Shown here one piece after another: positions 1 through 8,440 of a DNA stretch of 19,183 nucleotides; position 1 is the first letter of the stretch; every line of letters begins with the position of its first letter. The DNA is from CAYMWF01 sp964394085 [NCBI: uncultured Gemmatimonadota bacterium] (GTDB taxonomy: Bacteria > GCA-2686955 > CAYMWF01). The notes below the pieces were generated by a model, which was given only the letters and a program-made list of their open reading frames with translations, did no database searches and was not told where the DNA came from. The translations under genes and the position numbers were made by a program. The stretch spans positions 1-19,183 of the forward strand of contig CAYMWF010000090.1 of assembly GCA_964394085.1 (NCBI GenBank), read 5' to 3'.

Positions 1-51
1 CTTTCACATCACATAACGTGCAAATATTCGCATCAAATAGCGTTTTCAGGC

Positions 52-726
52 TCATTCTTCGCCGTTTTCACGGAATGCATGCAAATAGCCGTCGCTTGCT
101 CCCAGGATGATCTCAAGGGTGTCGTTCCCGTCGAGATCGAAAAGGACGGGAGATGAAGAAAGATTCCCGTTCAGCTTTACCGGCCAGCCTTCACGGTCGG
201 GCTGGAGCTGGATCTCATCGCGGGCGACCGAGGCCGTGTCGTCGGCGACCCATGATTCCACCTCTTCCATGGAAACCGATGTATCGCTGTGGGAGAAATA
301 CGCCATCATGCTGACGGTGTCGATATGCGTCGTCATTCCCGTTATATCCCACTTGAAATCGAATATCGTTTTATCGCGGGATTCGAGGCTGTCTATCGGA
401 AAGCTCCAGAATTCAGAACCTGCATTTGCGCTGGTTATATCCACATTCAGAAGAAAACCGTTCGCCGTTGCACCACCGGTGTTTTTGACATAAACGCTGA
501 GCGGCAGTGAATCTCCCAGTGTGATGCGCCATGGCAGGTTCAGGTAAGAAGGAAGAATTAGGAGACCTGTAAGATGAGGATGCTCGGAGATTTTCGAGTT
601 GCGGGTCTTTTTCGTGAATTTTTCCGGGAGGATAGGACTCAGTTTCCCGATCTGATACCGTCTTCCGCCACTTGAAGAATCGACGGAATCGGGTGGGTTA
701 TGTAGTCGATGAGGGTCGATATTCAT
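52..726 (-). CDS. Truncated duplicate of the C25 peptidase Ig-like/FG-GAP region (probable gene remnant)
   Basis: Open frame of 224 codons. From about residue 47 it aligns with the middle of the large C25 peptidase encoded at 2091-5768: first an Ig-like segment at moderate identity (shared LNLPWR, LGDSL, FPID.LESR, FDFKWD, DVESW/EVESW), then a block of about 54 residues that is almost identical (EIQLQPDREGW through AFxENGEE). It stops directly after ENGEE, where the full-length protein continues into its propeller. There is no signal peptide and no convincing Shine-Dalgarno sequence before the ATG, which lies 23 bp after the stop of the preceding gene. The first 45 or so residues have no match that I can see in the parent. 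It may be a pseudogene left by a partial duplication, or an internal start on a longer broken gene. Whether it is translated cannot be told from sequence. Confidence 0.5.
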   Translation of the reverse strand: MNIDPHRLHNPPDSVDSSSGGRRYQIGKLSPILPEKFTKKTRNSKISEHPHLTGLLILPSYLNLPWRITLGDSLPLSVYVKNTGGATANGFLLNVDITSANAGSEFWSFPIDSLESRDKTIFDFKWDITGMTTHIDTVSMMAYFSHSDTSVSMEEVESWVADDTASVARDEIQLQPDREGWPVKLNGNLSSSPVLFDLDGNDTLEIILGASDGYLHAFRENGEE

Positions 727-749
727 AAGCGGATCGTATCCGGAATTAT

Positions 750-2033
750 TTATTGTTTCGTCGAGATGTAGCCTTGCTTCAGGTAGATGTCATCATGGGT
801 TTCGGCTTCAGGTAAGGCATTTTCCCATACCAGGGATATACGGTGTCCGGAAATAGCAACCGAATGGTGTTCCTTGAAGTTATCCTCATTATCGCTGATG
901 TTGTCGATGTAACTTAAAAGTTCACCACCATCACCAATCTTTGCGTAAGAGTAAAAAAATGTCCAAGCGTTGATAGCCTGGCTGAATACTGCATGGATTA
1001 ACCCGGAATCGTCCATATCAACTGCGATTCCCCAAGTATTCAGCCCTTTTTCATAATCGACGATGTTGACCATGTCGCCGATCTGGTTGCCCAATTGATC
1101 TAGTTTGATGTAACATGGATCGTATTTGTAATTCAGAGCCCTGTCCCGGTAGTGATAAAGTAGATGCGAAAAACTTGACGAATCTGTGATGATTTTAGGA
1201 TAGAAGCTGTAATGATCCAATTCTTGAGGGGTTACAGGTTTTGAATCTATAACCAAGTTACCGGAGGAATCGACTTTTGAAAAATGTACAACCGTCGATC
1301 CCATGTTTTGCCTCGCGAAGACCATATTCGCCGAACAGTCCGGTCCTACTGAAATGTCAGGGTGTTTATGAAATACTATTTCGCTTGAAACATGTAATGC
1401 GTCTACGAGCAGATTACCCGAGCTATCCAGCTTTGAATAATAGAAATCGGTAGAATGCTCAGGCCACATAACATGGACGTTCCTCCCGTTATCAACCCTT
1501 AATCCGCACCGCAATTCACCTGTTTGCCAGCCTTCTGCGTCATTCACGACTGTTTCTGGAACAACTGCATTTCCGATTGAGTCGAGTTGGATATATCTAA
1601 CGTCGTATCCGTTGGTCCCGATATCGCGGAATACGATATGAACATTGTCGATATGATCGACAGTCACCTTGACGAACCAGCTGCGGAAATCTCTATCTGT
1701 AAGCCGTAGTTCGCTGGTAAGGAAGTCTCCCTGCGGCGATATTTTTCTTGCATACACTTCTGCGTTTCTAAGCACATCACCTGGTGGGGAATGTCTGAAG
1801 TCCTCCCATACCACCCAGATGTTTCCATCTGAGTCCATGTCGCTGTCCGGTTCTGATTGATACATTGAATCATTACATACTATGAAATCGGACGAAATGA
1901 ATGGAATCCTTACTTGCTGAGTATCTTTTCTTTGGTTGGTGTTAGACAGGCTTGTTACGGTTTCACCCGCCTCGAACATGCAAACAACTTGAAGGACGAG
2001 AAACACCATCGAAAACAAGATCCTTGCCTTCAT
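750..2033 (-). CDS. Secreted seven-repeat, probable beta-propeller protein of unknown function
   Basis: A 427-residue protein with an N-terminal hydrophobic signal segment (residues 1-22; its Cys18 is not preceded by a small residue, so a lipobox is unlikely). After residue about 60 I count seven repeats of roughly 45-55 residues. Each has a hydrophobic strand such as NIWVVWED, NVHIVFRD, NVHVMWPE, IHAVFSQ or ISLVWEN, usually followed by a strand ending in a turn like LDSSGNLLV, LDSIGNAV or LDQLGNQI. Seven such units suggest a seven-bladed beta-propeller of the sialidase/BNR-like type, but no catalytic Asp-box set is evident and I do not assign an enzyme activity. The ATG has a GAGG site 6 nt upstream. 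It begins 57 bp after the stop of the C25 peptidase gene on the same strand, so the two are probably cotranscribed and exported together. Confidence 0.7.
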   Translation of the reverse strand: MKARILFSMVFLVLQVVCMFEAGETVTSLSNTNQRKDTQQVRIPFISSDFIVCNDSMYQSEPDSDMDSDGNIWVVWEDFRHSPPGDVLRNAEVYARKISPQGDFLTSELRLTDRDFRSWFVKVTVDHIDNVHIVFRDIGTNGYDVRYIQLDSIGNAVVPETVVNDAEGWQTGELRCGLRVDNGRNVHVMWPEHSTDFYYSKLDSSGNLLVDALHVSSEIVFHKHPDISVGPDCSANMVFARQNMGSTVVHFSKVDSSGNLVIDSKPVTPQELDHYSFYPKIITDSSSFSHLLYHYRDRALNYKYDPCYIKLDQLGNQIGDMVNIVDYEKGLNTWGIAVDMDDSGLIHAVFSQAINAWTFFYSYAKIGDGGELLSYIDNISDNEDNFKEHHSVAISGHRISLVWENALPEAETHDDIYLKQGYISTKQ

Positions 2034-2090
2034 AATCCGCCTCTTTCATTCACATCCCAAAACAGAGCACAGAAGCATCATTGAACGACG

Positions 2091-5000
2091 TTATTCATCG
2101 TAGCACCCGGTATGCGCGGGATCGCGCCGTAACATCGGCCAGTCAGGAGCCGAGGAATTCCCACCAGGACCACCTCCCGGATTCATATCCCATACATAGA
2201 GATAGTTATCGCCACCACAGACAATAATGTCGGGATTATCGTCTCCGTCGAGATCCCCAATCGCCGGCGCTCCGACGGATGCCGAGGCATGCACATTGAA
2301 TGGCCATGAGAAATTAATGAGGGCAAAACCTTCATAATCTATAGCATAAGCATATCCATTGTTTGTTATGGCTAATACATCTTGGTATCCATCCGTGTCA
2401 ACATCACCAATTAGTGGAGATCCGATAATCGTGCCAACTTCACGCTCAATGCCGGGGTAATAAAACGTTAGATTGCCCATGTAATTGAACAGATTGATTT
2501 CAAGACCGTCATGACCGGCGACATTACTCCAATCAGCCCCTATGGCAACATCCGCAGTCTGATACGTCTCCACCTTTCCAAGAGCCGGTGTGGATGGAAA
2601 TTTCCCGCATTCCTTTCCAATCCAGTCGGGATTCTCGTCGTAATTCGAATCAACACTCGTAAGATTATGGTTATCGCTTTCATCAAAGAATGGTATCAGA
2701 CACTCGAGTGTATCCTGATTTCCCCAGTTCACAAGCGCCGGCGAGGTTCTGGATACGGGGAGTGCTTCCCTTTCCAGAAGAACCTCTCCGTCCCATTTCA
2801 ACCTGGTGAAGCAACCGTAAGTGTCACCCCAAAGGTCTGTAAAAAGAGGGTGGAATACAATTTCAGGGTTGTTTTCATCTGTGAAGGGACCGTATGCCGG
2901 CGCTCCTGGTATAGAAAAACCTTCCGCATATCCATAATCATATGACCATATCTGGTCGCCCTGATCGCTATAAGTTCTTATCTGGTCATCAACGACGAGT
3001 ATTTCGAGGTCCGTTGTATCCAAGTCGAAATTTCCGAGTATCGGAGAATGATCAATATTTGCCTTGCTGAGGGAAATCGGCCAGTTCACTGAAAAGGGCA
3101 ACCCGTCATGCTGAAATGCATACAATTCGCTTGTTTTCGAGTTCGGCCAATACACAATACAGACTACATCTGGGCTCGCGTCTCCATCTATATCACCGAC
3201 CGCCGGGGATGTTTTGATCACTCCCCTTTCTTCATCAGCCGCGAATTCAGCGGGCCAAAATCCTGGCAGTTCTTCACCGTTTTCTTGAAATGCATGCAAA
3301 TAGCCGTCGCTGGCCCCCAGAATAATTTCAAGGGTGTCGTTACCGTCGAGATCGAAAAGAACCGGAGATGAAGAAAGATTCCCGTTCAGCTTGACCGGCC
3401 AGCCTTCACGGTCGGGTTGAAGCTGGATTTCATTGAGAGAGACTTCAGCGTTATCATTTCCCGTCCAGGATTCGACATCCTCCATGCTGAGCGAGGTGTC
3501 GCTGTATGTGATGGATGCATCCATTGATACGTTTTCGATATGTCGTGTAAGGTCAGTGACATCCCACTTGAAGTCGAATCTTACCGATTCTCTCGATTCA
3601 AGATTATCTATTGGGAATTCCCAGGCAACCGGTGCAATGCTGTCCGCCTCAACTAAAATATTCAGAATGAAACTATCAGCAATTGCGCCGCCGCGATTGA
3701 ATACTTCGGCACTGAGGCGGAGCGAATCCCCGAGAGAACCACGCCACGGCAGGTTCAGCTGCGAAGGAATTATGCTCGGATCGGGCATATCAGGGTATGC
3801 GATATGTTCACCGATATCCGAAAGAGGATCACCAAGGAGGATAAGATTTTTCCAATAACCGGGTTTGGAGAACTTGATACTCAACAGTGCTTTTCCAAGC
3901 TCCGTCGTGTTGTTCAACAGGAACGCTTCAACACCTTCTGAAATATCAGCACCGGCTCCGGTACTGGAGATAAAACCAAAATATCCAAGAGCTCCTTTCT
4001 TCTCGGCTTCAATAAAAGCTTCAGAAACAGCTTCTTCTAAATAGTAATAGTATTGGCCTGTCAAACATGAAGATCCGAACAGTACGGGAAAGCTGACCAG
4101 CGGGAACAAGGAATCCAGGTTTGCATCAACTTCATAATTATAGATATATTCACCAGTATCTTGATTCAAACGGATTTTGGCAGGATTCCCATGCCCCTTG
4201 ATATATTGAAGGAATCTTTCATCATTTAATTCACCATAAAAATCGGCTGCGGTGAGTTCCCCATCATCTTCATAATCGAGGCAGAAGAGAGTGTAGCCTA
4301 CGGGATCGAAAAATCGGTTCTCAAACTCAGCACAAGGATTGTCGCCTTGAATTTCGGTTCCCCTGACAAAGCTTCCTTCGCGTCTCCAAACACCTCGGTA
4401 TTCCGGAAGATATTTTTCGTATCGAAAGACCTTCTCAGCTACGATATTCATCTGGGCAATGCTTGAGACAGGAAGTCTGCCAAGCATTATATCGGGAATA
4501 TCATCAGCCCCGTGAAGCGTCAAATAGTCGTGGTCCGTCGGGAAATTGTCGATGCCCGAAAAACCTGTCGGAACATATTTGGTTTCCTGGTAATCATTAC
4601 AATAATCCCAGACTCCGAGGTTTTCCTTCATGCAATCGTCACCCAGAATCAGGACATATCCGATTTTATCGTCCTCCATGTTGGGCGCTTCATAGTATTC
4701 ATACGCATATTCAAGAAACCCGTACACTTTCTCCCAGTACATCTCTGAAGGGGTAAAATAGTCGAACTCCTCATGGATCTGCTGTGTGGATGCGACAGCG
4801 ACGCACAGCTCATTGAAATTCTTGCGCCAGAGGAGGAGGGAGTCCATGTACGATTCTCTCGGGGGATAGTACAGTTCATCGTAATAAGTGGGTGCTGCGA
4901 TCACGATATAATCGGCGAGGGTGCCCTCCACCTTCAATTCTTCGAGGTACTTGAGACATTTAACGGGGCCGGGCTGGACGCCGCCGTCCTGACCGCCGCC

Positions 5001-5768
5001 GAGGTTCAGGATCTGACCTGCGTCGGATCCTCCGGAACTGTCCGGGGGAGCCGGGGGCGGTGATTCTTCCCAGGGTTCGTAGCACACGCTGCCGAGACCG
5101 GCGATTTCCTCGAACGGACCGAGGCCTTTCGTGTTGAAATACGGAGTGCCCTCATATGAAATATTGATGTGCGAAAAGGTATTTACGAAGAGCTTTTCTG
5201 AAGAGGGGTCGCAACGGATCGGAAAGATACGGAGCTCGACGATCTTCTGCTCTCTCATGTAGCCCGTTTGCGATACTTCGAATGCATTCTCCGGGTACAG
5301 GGTCTCCGTTTCATAGAAGTCCGTATCCGGACAGAATGATTCGATGTAACAAAGACAACCGGTATCAGGATATACGACACACGGCGCCGGATAGACCGGG
5401 TAACCGGGCAGCGTGTAGAGCGTTGTGTCGGAAAGGGCGATATGAAGGGTGACCGAATCGGGTACCGCTACGAGTCTTCTTACTACGGGAAGACGGGGTT
5501 TTCCTTCTTCGGAAAGGTATTCATGTACTCCGGGCAAGGTAATCTTCTGGTAAGTGGAATTTCCTTCGATTATCGAGGTTGTTTCAAAACCGTTCATCCG
5601 GAGTTCCAGGGCAACGTGAGACGAATCGGAGTCGACGGCAATCACCGACGGACTTTGAAGGGTAGAATACGAGCCTTCGAGGATGACGGGCTGGGGAGTG
5701 GCTGAAAGCGGATGGGCTGAAACGAGAACCAGGATGAATATCAGCGAAAAAAAAGCGAAAATTCTCAT
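2091..5768 (-). CDS. Gingipain-like (family C25) secreted cysteine peptidase with C-terminal FG-GAP/VCBS propeller
   Basis: A 1,225-residue exported protein. I choose the ATG at 5768 rather than the in-frame one at 5831 because it has a strong GGGGAGG site 6 nt upstream and opens directly with a signal peptide (MRIFAFFSLIFILVLVSA, residues 1-23). Residues about 25-255 look like a C25 propeptide. The catalytic domain spans about 275-660 and contains the family's GADDIPDIMLGRLPVSS stretch, a His in YIKGHGNP (residue 526) and a Cys in FGSSCLTG (residue 568), matching the clan CD His-Cys dyad. An Ig-like domain (about 670-775) follows, then eight FG-GAP-like repeats (about 800-1185; for example SSPVLFDLDGND, GSPLIGDVDTDG, GAPAIGDLDGDD). 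It ends with WPMLRRDPAHTG, a motif common at the end of such proteins. I see no type IX sorting domain. Substrate unknown; extracellular protein degradation or processing is inferred from the family. Confidence 0.85.
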   Translation of the reverse strand: MRIFAFFSLIFILVLVSAHPLSATPQPVILEGSYSTLQSPSVIAVDSDSSHVALELRMNGFETTSIIEGNSTYQKITLPGVHEYLSEEGKPRLPVVRRLVAVPDSVTLHIALSDTTLYTLPGYPVYPAPCVVYPDTGCLCYIESFCPDTDFYETETLYPENAFEVSQTGYMREQKIVELRIFPIRCDPSSEKLFVNTFSHINISYEGTPYFNTKGLGPFEEIAGLGSVCYEPWEESPPPAPPDSSGGSDAGQILNLGGGQDGGVQPGPVKCLKYLEELKVEGTLADYIVIAAPTYYDELYYPPRESYMDSLLLWRKNFNELCVAVASTQQIHEEFDYFTPSEMYWEKVYGFLEYAYEYYEAPNMEDDKIGYVLILGDDCMKENLGVWDYCNDYQETKYVPTGFSGIDNFPTDHDYLTLHGADDIPDIMLGRLPVSSIAQMNIVAEKVFRYEKYLPEYRGVWRREGSFVRGTEIQGDNPCAEFENRFFDPVGYTLFCLDYEDDGELTAADFYGELNDERFLQYIKGHGNPAKIRLNQDTGEYIYNYEVDANLDSLFPLVSFPVLFGSSCLTGQYYYYLEEAVSEAFIEAEKKGALGYFGFISSTGAGADISEGVEAFLLNNTTELGKALLSIKFSKPGYWKNLILLGDPLSDIGEHIAYPDMPDPSIIPSQLNLPWRGSLGDSLRLSAEVFNRGGAIADSFILNILVEADSIAPVAWEFPIDNLESRESVRFDFKWDVTDLTRHIENVSMDASITYSDTSLSMEDVESWTGNDNAEVSLNEIQLQPDREGWPVKLNGNLSSSPVLFDLDGNDTLEIILGASDGYLHAFQENGEELPGFWPAEFAADEERGVIKTSPAVGDIDGDASPDVVCIVYWPNSKTSELYAFQHDGLPFSVNWPISLSKANIDHSPILGNFDLDTTDLEILVVDDQIRTYSDQGDQIWSYDYGYAEGFSIPGAPAYGPFTDENNPEIVFHPLFTDLWGDTYGCFTRLKWDGEVLLEREALPVSRTSPALVNWGNQDTLECLIPFFDESDNHNLTSVDSNYDENPDWIGKECGKFPSTPALGKVETYQTADVAIGADWSNVAGHDGLEINLFNYMGNLTFYYPGIEREVGTIIGSPLIGDVDTDGYQDVLAITNNGYAYAIDYEGFALINFSWPFNVHASASVGAPAIGDLDGDDNPDIIVCGGDNYLYVWDMNPGGGPGGNSSAPDWPMLRRDPAHTGCYDE

Positions 5769-5842
5769 GGTTTCCTCCCCTTTTCGAGTATTCAGGTAGA
5801 ATTCATGAATGAACAGTCTCCTGCAGGACAATGATTATTAAC

Positions 5843-5871
5843 ATAATATGCGAGAATCCGGGGAGAGTCCA
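5843..5871 (-). promoter_or_regulatory. Candidate sigma-70-type promoter for the C25 peptidase operon
   Basis: On the minus strand TGGACT (5866-5871) lies 17 nt before TATTAT (5843-5848). The -10 matches consensus at 5 of 6 positions and the -35 at 4 of 6. Transcription would begin near 5836, giving a leader of about 70 nt before the ATG at 5768. This is a prediction from pattern only, and the surrounding sequence is A+T-rich. Confidence 0.4.
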
Positions 5872-6223
5872 GGTTTATTCTGTTGAAGCATTCTGTGCTG
5901 CAGGTCTTTTTTCTGAAATTATTGTTGGGGATCGTCCCTGTTCCTGTATCACGGTTTATTCAATGAGCGCAACGTGTTCCACCGGGCGGGAAGACGCTCC
6001 CTCACCGCCTGGAACGTGCCGGTACCATGGGGTCACTTCCCCGACTCGAACACCCGCCGATGCCGTATGTTCAAGTAACTTGGTCGCCACCCGGGGTGAA
6101 CCGATTGGTGATGCTTCTACATCTCTTTGCCATCAAATAGGTTCCGCGCATCGTAAATAGCACGTCAATGCCCCGCTGTTTGCGTGGAAATTTCGACGCA
6201 GACTGTCATAATTCCGGGTTCTG
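5872..6223. other. Intergenic region after hemL with three consecutive hairpins, no gene recognised
   Basis: No convincing coding frame. Three inverted repeats follow one another: GTTCCA/TGGAAC (5976-5981 with 6010-6015), which encloses a CGG-rich inner stem; GGGG-TCACTT-CCCC (6029-6042); and GTTCA/TGAAC (6069-6073 with 6097-6101). None is followed by a T-run on either strand, so none is a standard intrinsic terminator, although the heme operon must end here. The stretch could be a structured 3' untranslated region, a degenerate repeat element, or part of a small RNA. Confidence 0.4.
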
Positions 6224-7501
6224 CTATATTGCTGAAAGCGACTCCGCGGCGGCGGCGAGGATCGTATCGATATCTTCGTCGGCATGGGCCGCGCTCACGA
6301 AGCAGGTCTCGAAAGCCGATGGCGCCAGGTAGACCCAGCGGTCGAGCATGTTGCGGTGGAATTTCGCGTAAAGCCCCGCGTCGCTCGAAACGGCGTCCCG
6401 GTAATTCTCTACCGGGCACGGATTGAAGAAGAGAGCGCCCATGGAACCGGTGAAATTTACCGTCGTGTCGATGCCCGCTTTTTCGGCGGCGGCAGCCAGG
6501 CCGGTAAAGAGTCGCCGGCCCCGTTCTTCAAGCGTCGGGTAGGGGTCATCCCCGAGAAGGATCTCGAGGGTGGCTGCGCCGGCGGCCGTGGCGATCGGGT
6601 TCCCGGACAGGGTTCCGGCCTGGTAGACCGGTCCGTCGGGGGCGAGATGGTCCATGATTTCGGCTTTTCCGCCGAAGGCGCCCACCGGGAGGCCGCCGCC
6701 GAGGATCTTACCGAGCAGCGTGATATCCGGGGTGACTCCGAAATACTCCTGCGCGCCGCCGGGTGCGAGCCTGAAACCCGTGATCACTTCGTCGAATATA
6801 AGGAGGGCGCCGTGGACGGAGGCGAGCTCGCGGAGCCCGGCCAGGAATCCTTCCCCGGGGAGGATCACTCCCATGTTGCCGGGGACTGGCTCGACGATCA
6901 GGGCGGCGATGTCGACGGGATGTCGCTCGAACAGCCTCCGGACCGATTCGAGGTCGTTGAAGCCTGCGATGAGGGTATCGTCCGAGATCGATGCCGGCAC
7001 GCCCGGCGAGCTCGGCTGCCCGAATGTGAGCGCGCCGCTGCCCGCTTCGATCAGGAAGCTGTCGGCGTGACCGTGGTAGCAGCCTTCGAACTTGATGATC
7101 TTGTCGCGGCCTGTGAAACCTCTCGCGAGGCGCAGGGCGCTCATGGCGGCTTCGGTTCCGGAATTCACCAGGCGGACCTTGTCGATTCCCGGCACCATCT
7201 TCACCACCATCTCGGCCAGGCGTGTCTCGCGCTCGGTCGGAGCGCCGAAACTGGTCCCCCGGCGGGCGGCCGCGGTTACGGCTTCGACCACCTCGGGATG
7301 GGCGTGCCCCAGGATCAGGGGACCCCAGGAGGAGACGCAATCGATATACTCCATGCCGCCGGCGTCCCGCACCCTGCTCCCGTGACCGTCGGTAAAAAAG
7401 AGGGGCGTACCGCCCACCGATTTGAAGGCCCGGACCGGGGAGCTGACGCCGCCGGGGATCCATTTTTTCGCTTGCTCGAACAGAATTTCGTTCGGGTTCA
7501 T
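6224..7501 (-). CDS. hemL: Glutamate-1-semialdehyde 2,1-aminomutase
   Basis: A 425-residue cytoplasmic PLP enzyme, the usual length for HemL. It converts glutamate-1-semialdehyde, the HemA product, to 5-aminolevulinate. Recognisable blocks are the N-terminal IPGGVSSPVRAF, LVNSGTEAAMSALRLAR (around 111-127), GCYHGHADSFL (140-150), IFDEVITGFR with the PLP-ring Asp237, and LLGKILGGGLPVGAFGG with the Schiff-base Lys265. The start has a GGAGG site 7 nt upstream, and the ATG overlaps the ahbB stop as ATGA, implying translational coupling. It is the last gene of the ten-gene tetrapyrrole cluster although it catalyses the second step; its partner hemA is near the front. Confidence 0.97.
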   Translation of the reverse strand: MNPNEILFEQAKKWIPGGVSSPVRAFKSVGGTPLFFTDGHGSRVRDAGGMEYIDCVSSWGPLILGHAHPEVVEAVTAAARRGTSFGAPTERETRLAEMVVKMVPGIDKVRLVNSGTEAAMSALRLARGFTGRDKIIKFEGCYHGHADSFLIEAGSGALTFGQPSSPGVPASISDDTLIAGFNDLESVRRLFERHPVDIAALIVEPVPGNMGVILPGEGFLAGLRELASVHGALLIFDEVITGFRLAPGGAQEYFGVTPDITLLGKILGGGLPVGAFGGKAEIMDHLAPDGPVYQAGTLSGNPIATAAGAATLEILLGDDPYPTLEERGRRLFTGLAAAAEKAGIDTTVNFTGSMGALFFNPCPVENYRDAVSSDAGLYAKFHRNMLDRWVYLAPSAFETCFVSAAHADEDIDTILAAAAESLSAI

Positions 7502-7980
7502 TCCGGTTCCTCCATAAAGAGTCTGGTGCTGGCTCTTTTGAGTTCACGGGTGCTGAATAGGATTTCGTAGTCGGGGATATCCTCTTCTTCCGAGATCCGC
7601 TTCACTTCACCCTCCACTTCGTCGACGGATCTGCCGTGAATCATAGTGTAGAGTCTGAAAGGCCACCGCTCGCTGCTCGAACGGCCGTAGCAGTGACTGA
7701 CCGCGTCGCGCAGGGCCAGCCTGCCGCCGACTTCCTCCACCCTCTCCTCGGGCACCCGCCATACGACCATCCCGTTGGCCGAGAACCCGGCGCGCATGTG
7801 GCGGATGAAGGCGCCGATCCTCCTGATGACGCCGGTCTCCTTCCAGCGGCGGATCCGCTCGATCACTTCGTCCTCGCTCATCCCGGAGCGCGCGGCCAGC
7901 TCGGCGTAGGGTCTCTCGCAGATCGGCATATCGTCCTGCAGAATGCGCAGGAGCGCGATATCTTTTTCAGCAAGCTGCAT
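7498..7980 (-). CDS. ahbB: Siroheme decarboxylase, AhbB-type subunit
   Basis: A 160-residue protein of the AhbA/AhbB/NirDLGH family, whose members resemble Lrp/AsnC regulators but act as an enzyme. With AhbA it removes carboxyl groups from the C12 and C18 acetate side chains of siroheme, giving 12,18-didecarboxysiroheme. Residues about 5-50 form the winged-helix-like segment (RPYAELAARSGMSEDEV), followed by GVIRRIGAFIRHMRAGFSAN and the family's VSHCYGR (94-100) and WPFRLYTMIHGR (106-117) blocks, whose histidines sit where the family's catalytic histidines are reported. Assignment as B rather than A rests on the VSHCY...WP..LYTMIHG pattern. It overlaps ahbA by 14 bp upstream and hemL by 4 bp downstream. 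A GGAGG lies a rather long 12 nt before the ATG. Confidence 0.85.
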   Translation of the reverse strand: MQLAEKDIALLRILQDDMPICERPYAELAARSGMSEDEVIERIRRWKETGVIRRIGAFIRHMRAGFSANGMVVWRVPEERVEEVGGRLALRDAVSHCYGRSSSERWPFRLYTMIHGRSVDEVEGEVKRISEEEDIPDYEILFSTRELKRASTRLFMEEPE

Positions 7981-8440
7981 TCTTTTTCGAATCCTCCAGG
8001 TCGAACCTGACCATTATCTTGAACAGCCGGGTGGCGGGCAGATTGATCAGCTCCTCGACGGCGGTCCCGGTGCGGATCTCTTCGAGGATTTCTTCGATCT
8101 TCGCTTCATCCCTCGCGATGATGGTGAACCAGACGTTGAACTCGTGCGCTCTTTCATAATTGTGAGTGATATGCGGGTAGCGGTTTATGAATGCAACCGT
8201 CTCCTCGAAACCATCCTCCGGAACCCTGGCTCCGACCAGGGTGCTGGTATAGCCCAGCTTCTCCTTGTTGAGCGACGCCCCGAGCCTCCTGATGTAACCG
8301 TTGCGACGCAGGGTTTCGATATGCGCCAGGAGGGTGGTTTCGTCCAGGCCGAGGCGGAGGGCGAGCGATGCGTAGGGACGCCTTTCCACCGGGAAGTCCC
8401 CCTGAAGCAGGTTGAGTATTTTTTTCTCGATCTCATTCAT
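7967..8440 (-). CDS. ahbA: Siroheme decarboxylase, AhbA-type subunit
   Basis: A 157-residue paralogue of the next gene and its presumed heteromeric partner in siroheme decarboxylation. I start it at 8440 (MNEIEKKILNLL), which has an AGGAG site about 10 nt upstream and a normal family length; the frame is open to 8680, but that would add a long extension lying antiparallel to nothing recognisable and wholly inside ahbD. Residues 5-50 form the winged-helix-like part (RPYASLALRLGLDETTL); then come GYIRRLGASLNKEKLGYTST and ITHNYERAHEFNVWFTI (91-107), the AhbA/NirD-like pattern, and LPATRLFKI near the end. It overlaps the ahbD stop by 8 bp (ATGAATGA) and ahbB by 14 bp. The A/B assignment is by motif and could be swapped, but the family is clear. 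Confidence 0.85.
   Translation of the reverse strand: MNEIEKKILNLLQGDFPVERRPYASLALRLGLDETTLLAHIETLRRNGYIRRLGASLNKEKLGYTSTLVGARVPEDGFEETVAFINRYPHITHNYERAHEFNVWFTIIARDEAKIEEILEEIRTGTAVEELINLPATRLFKIMVRFDLEDSKKNAAC

Noticed and set aside
6000-6101. tRNA-like stretch on the minus strand (TTCGAGTC resembling a T-loop, with GTGAC-C-CCA after it)
   Set aside because: The bases flanking the loop do not form a T-stem, and no matching 5' acceptor strand lies at the right distance upstream.
6284-7570. 428-codon open frame on the plus strand opposite hemL
   Set aside because: It is antisense to a confidently identified HemL, has Arg/Gly/Asp-rich composition without any family motif, and is a typical GC-rich shadow frame.
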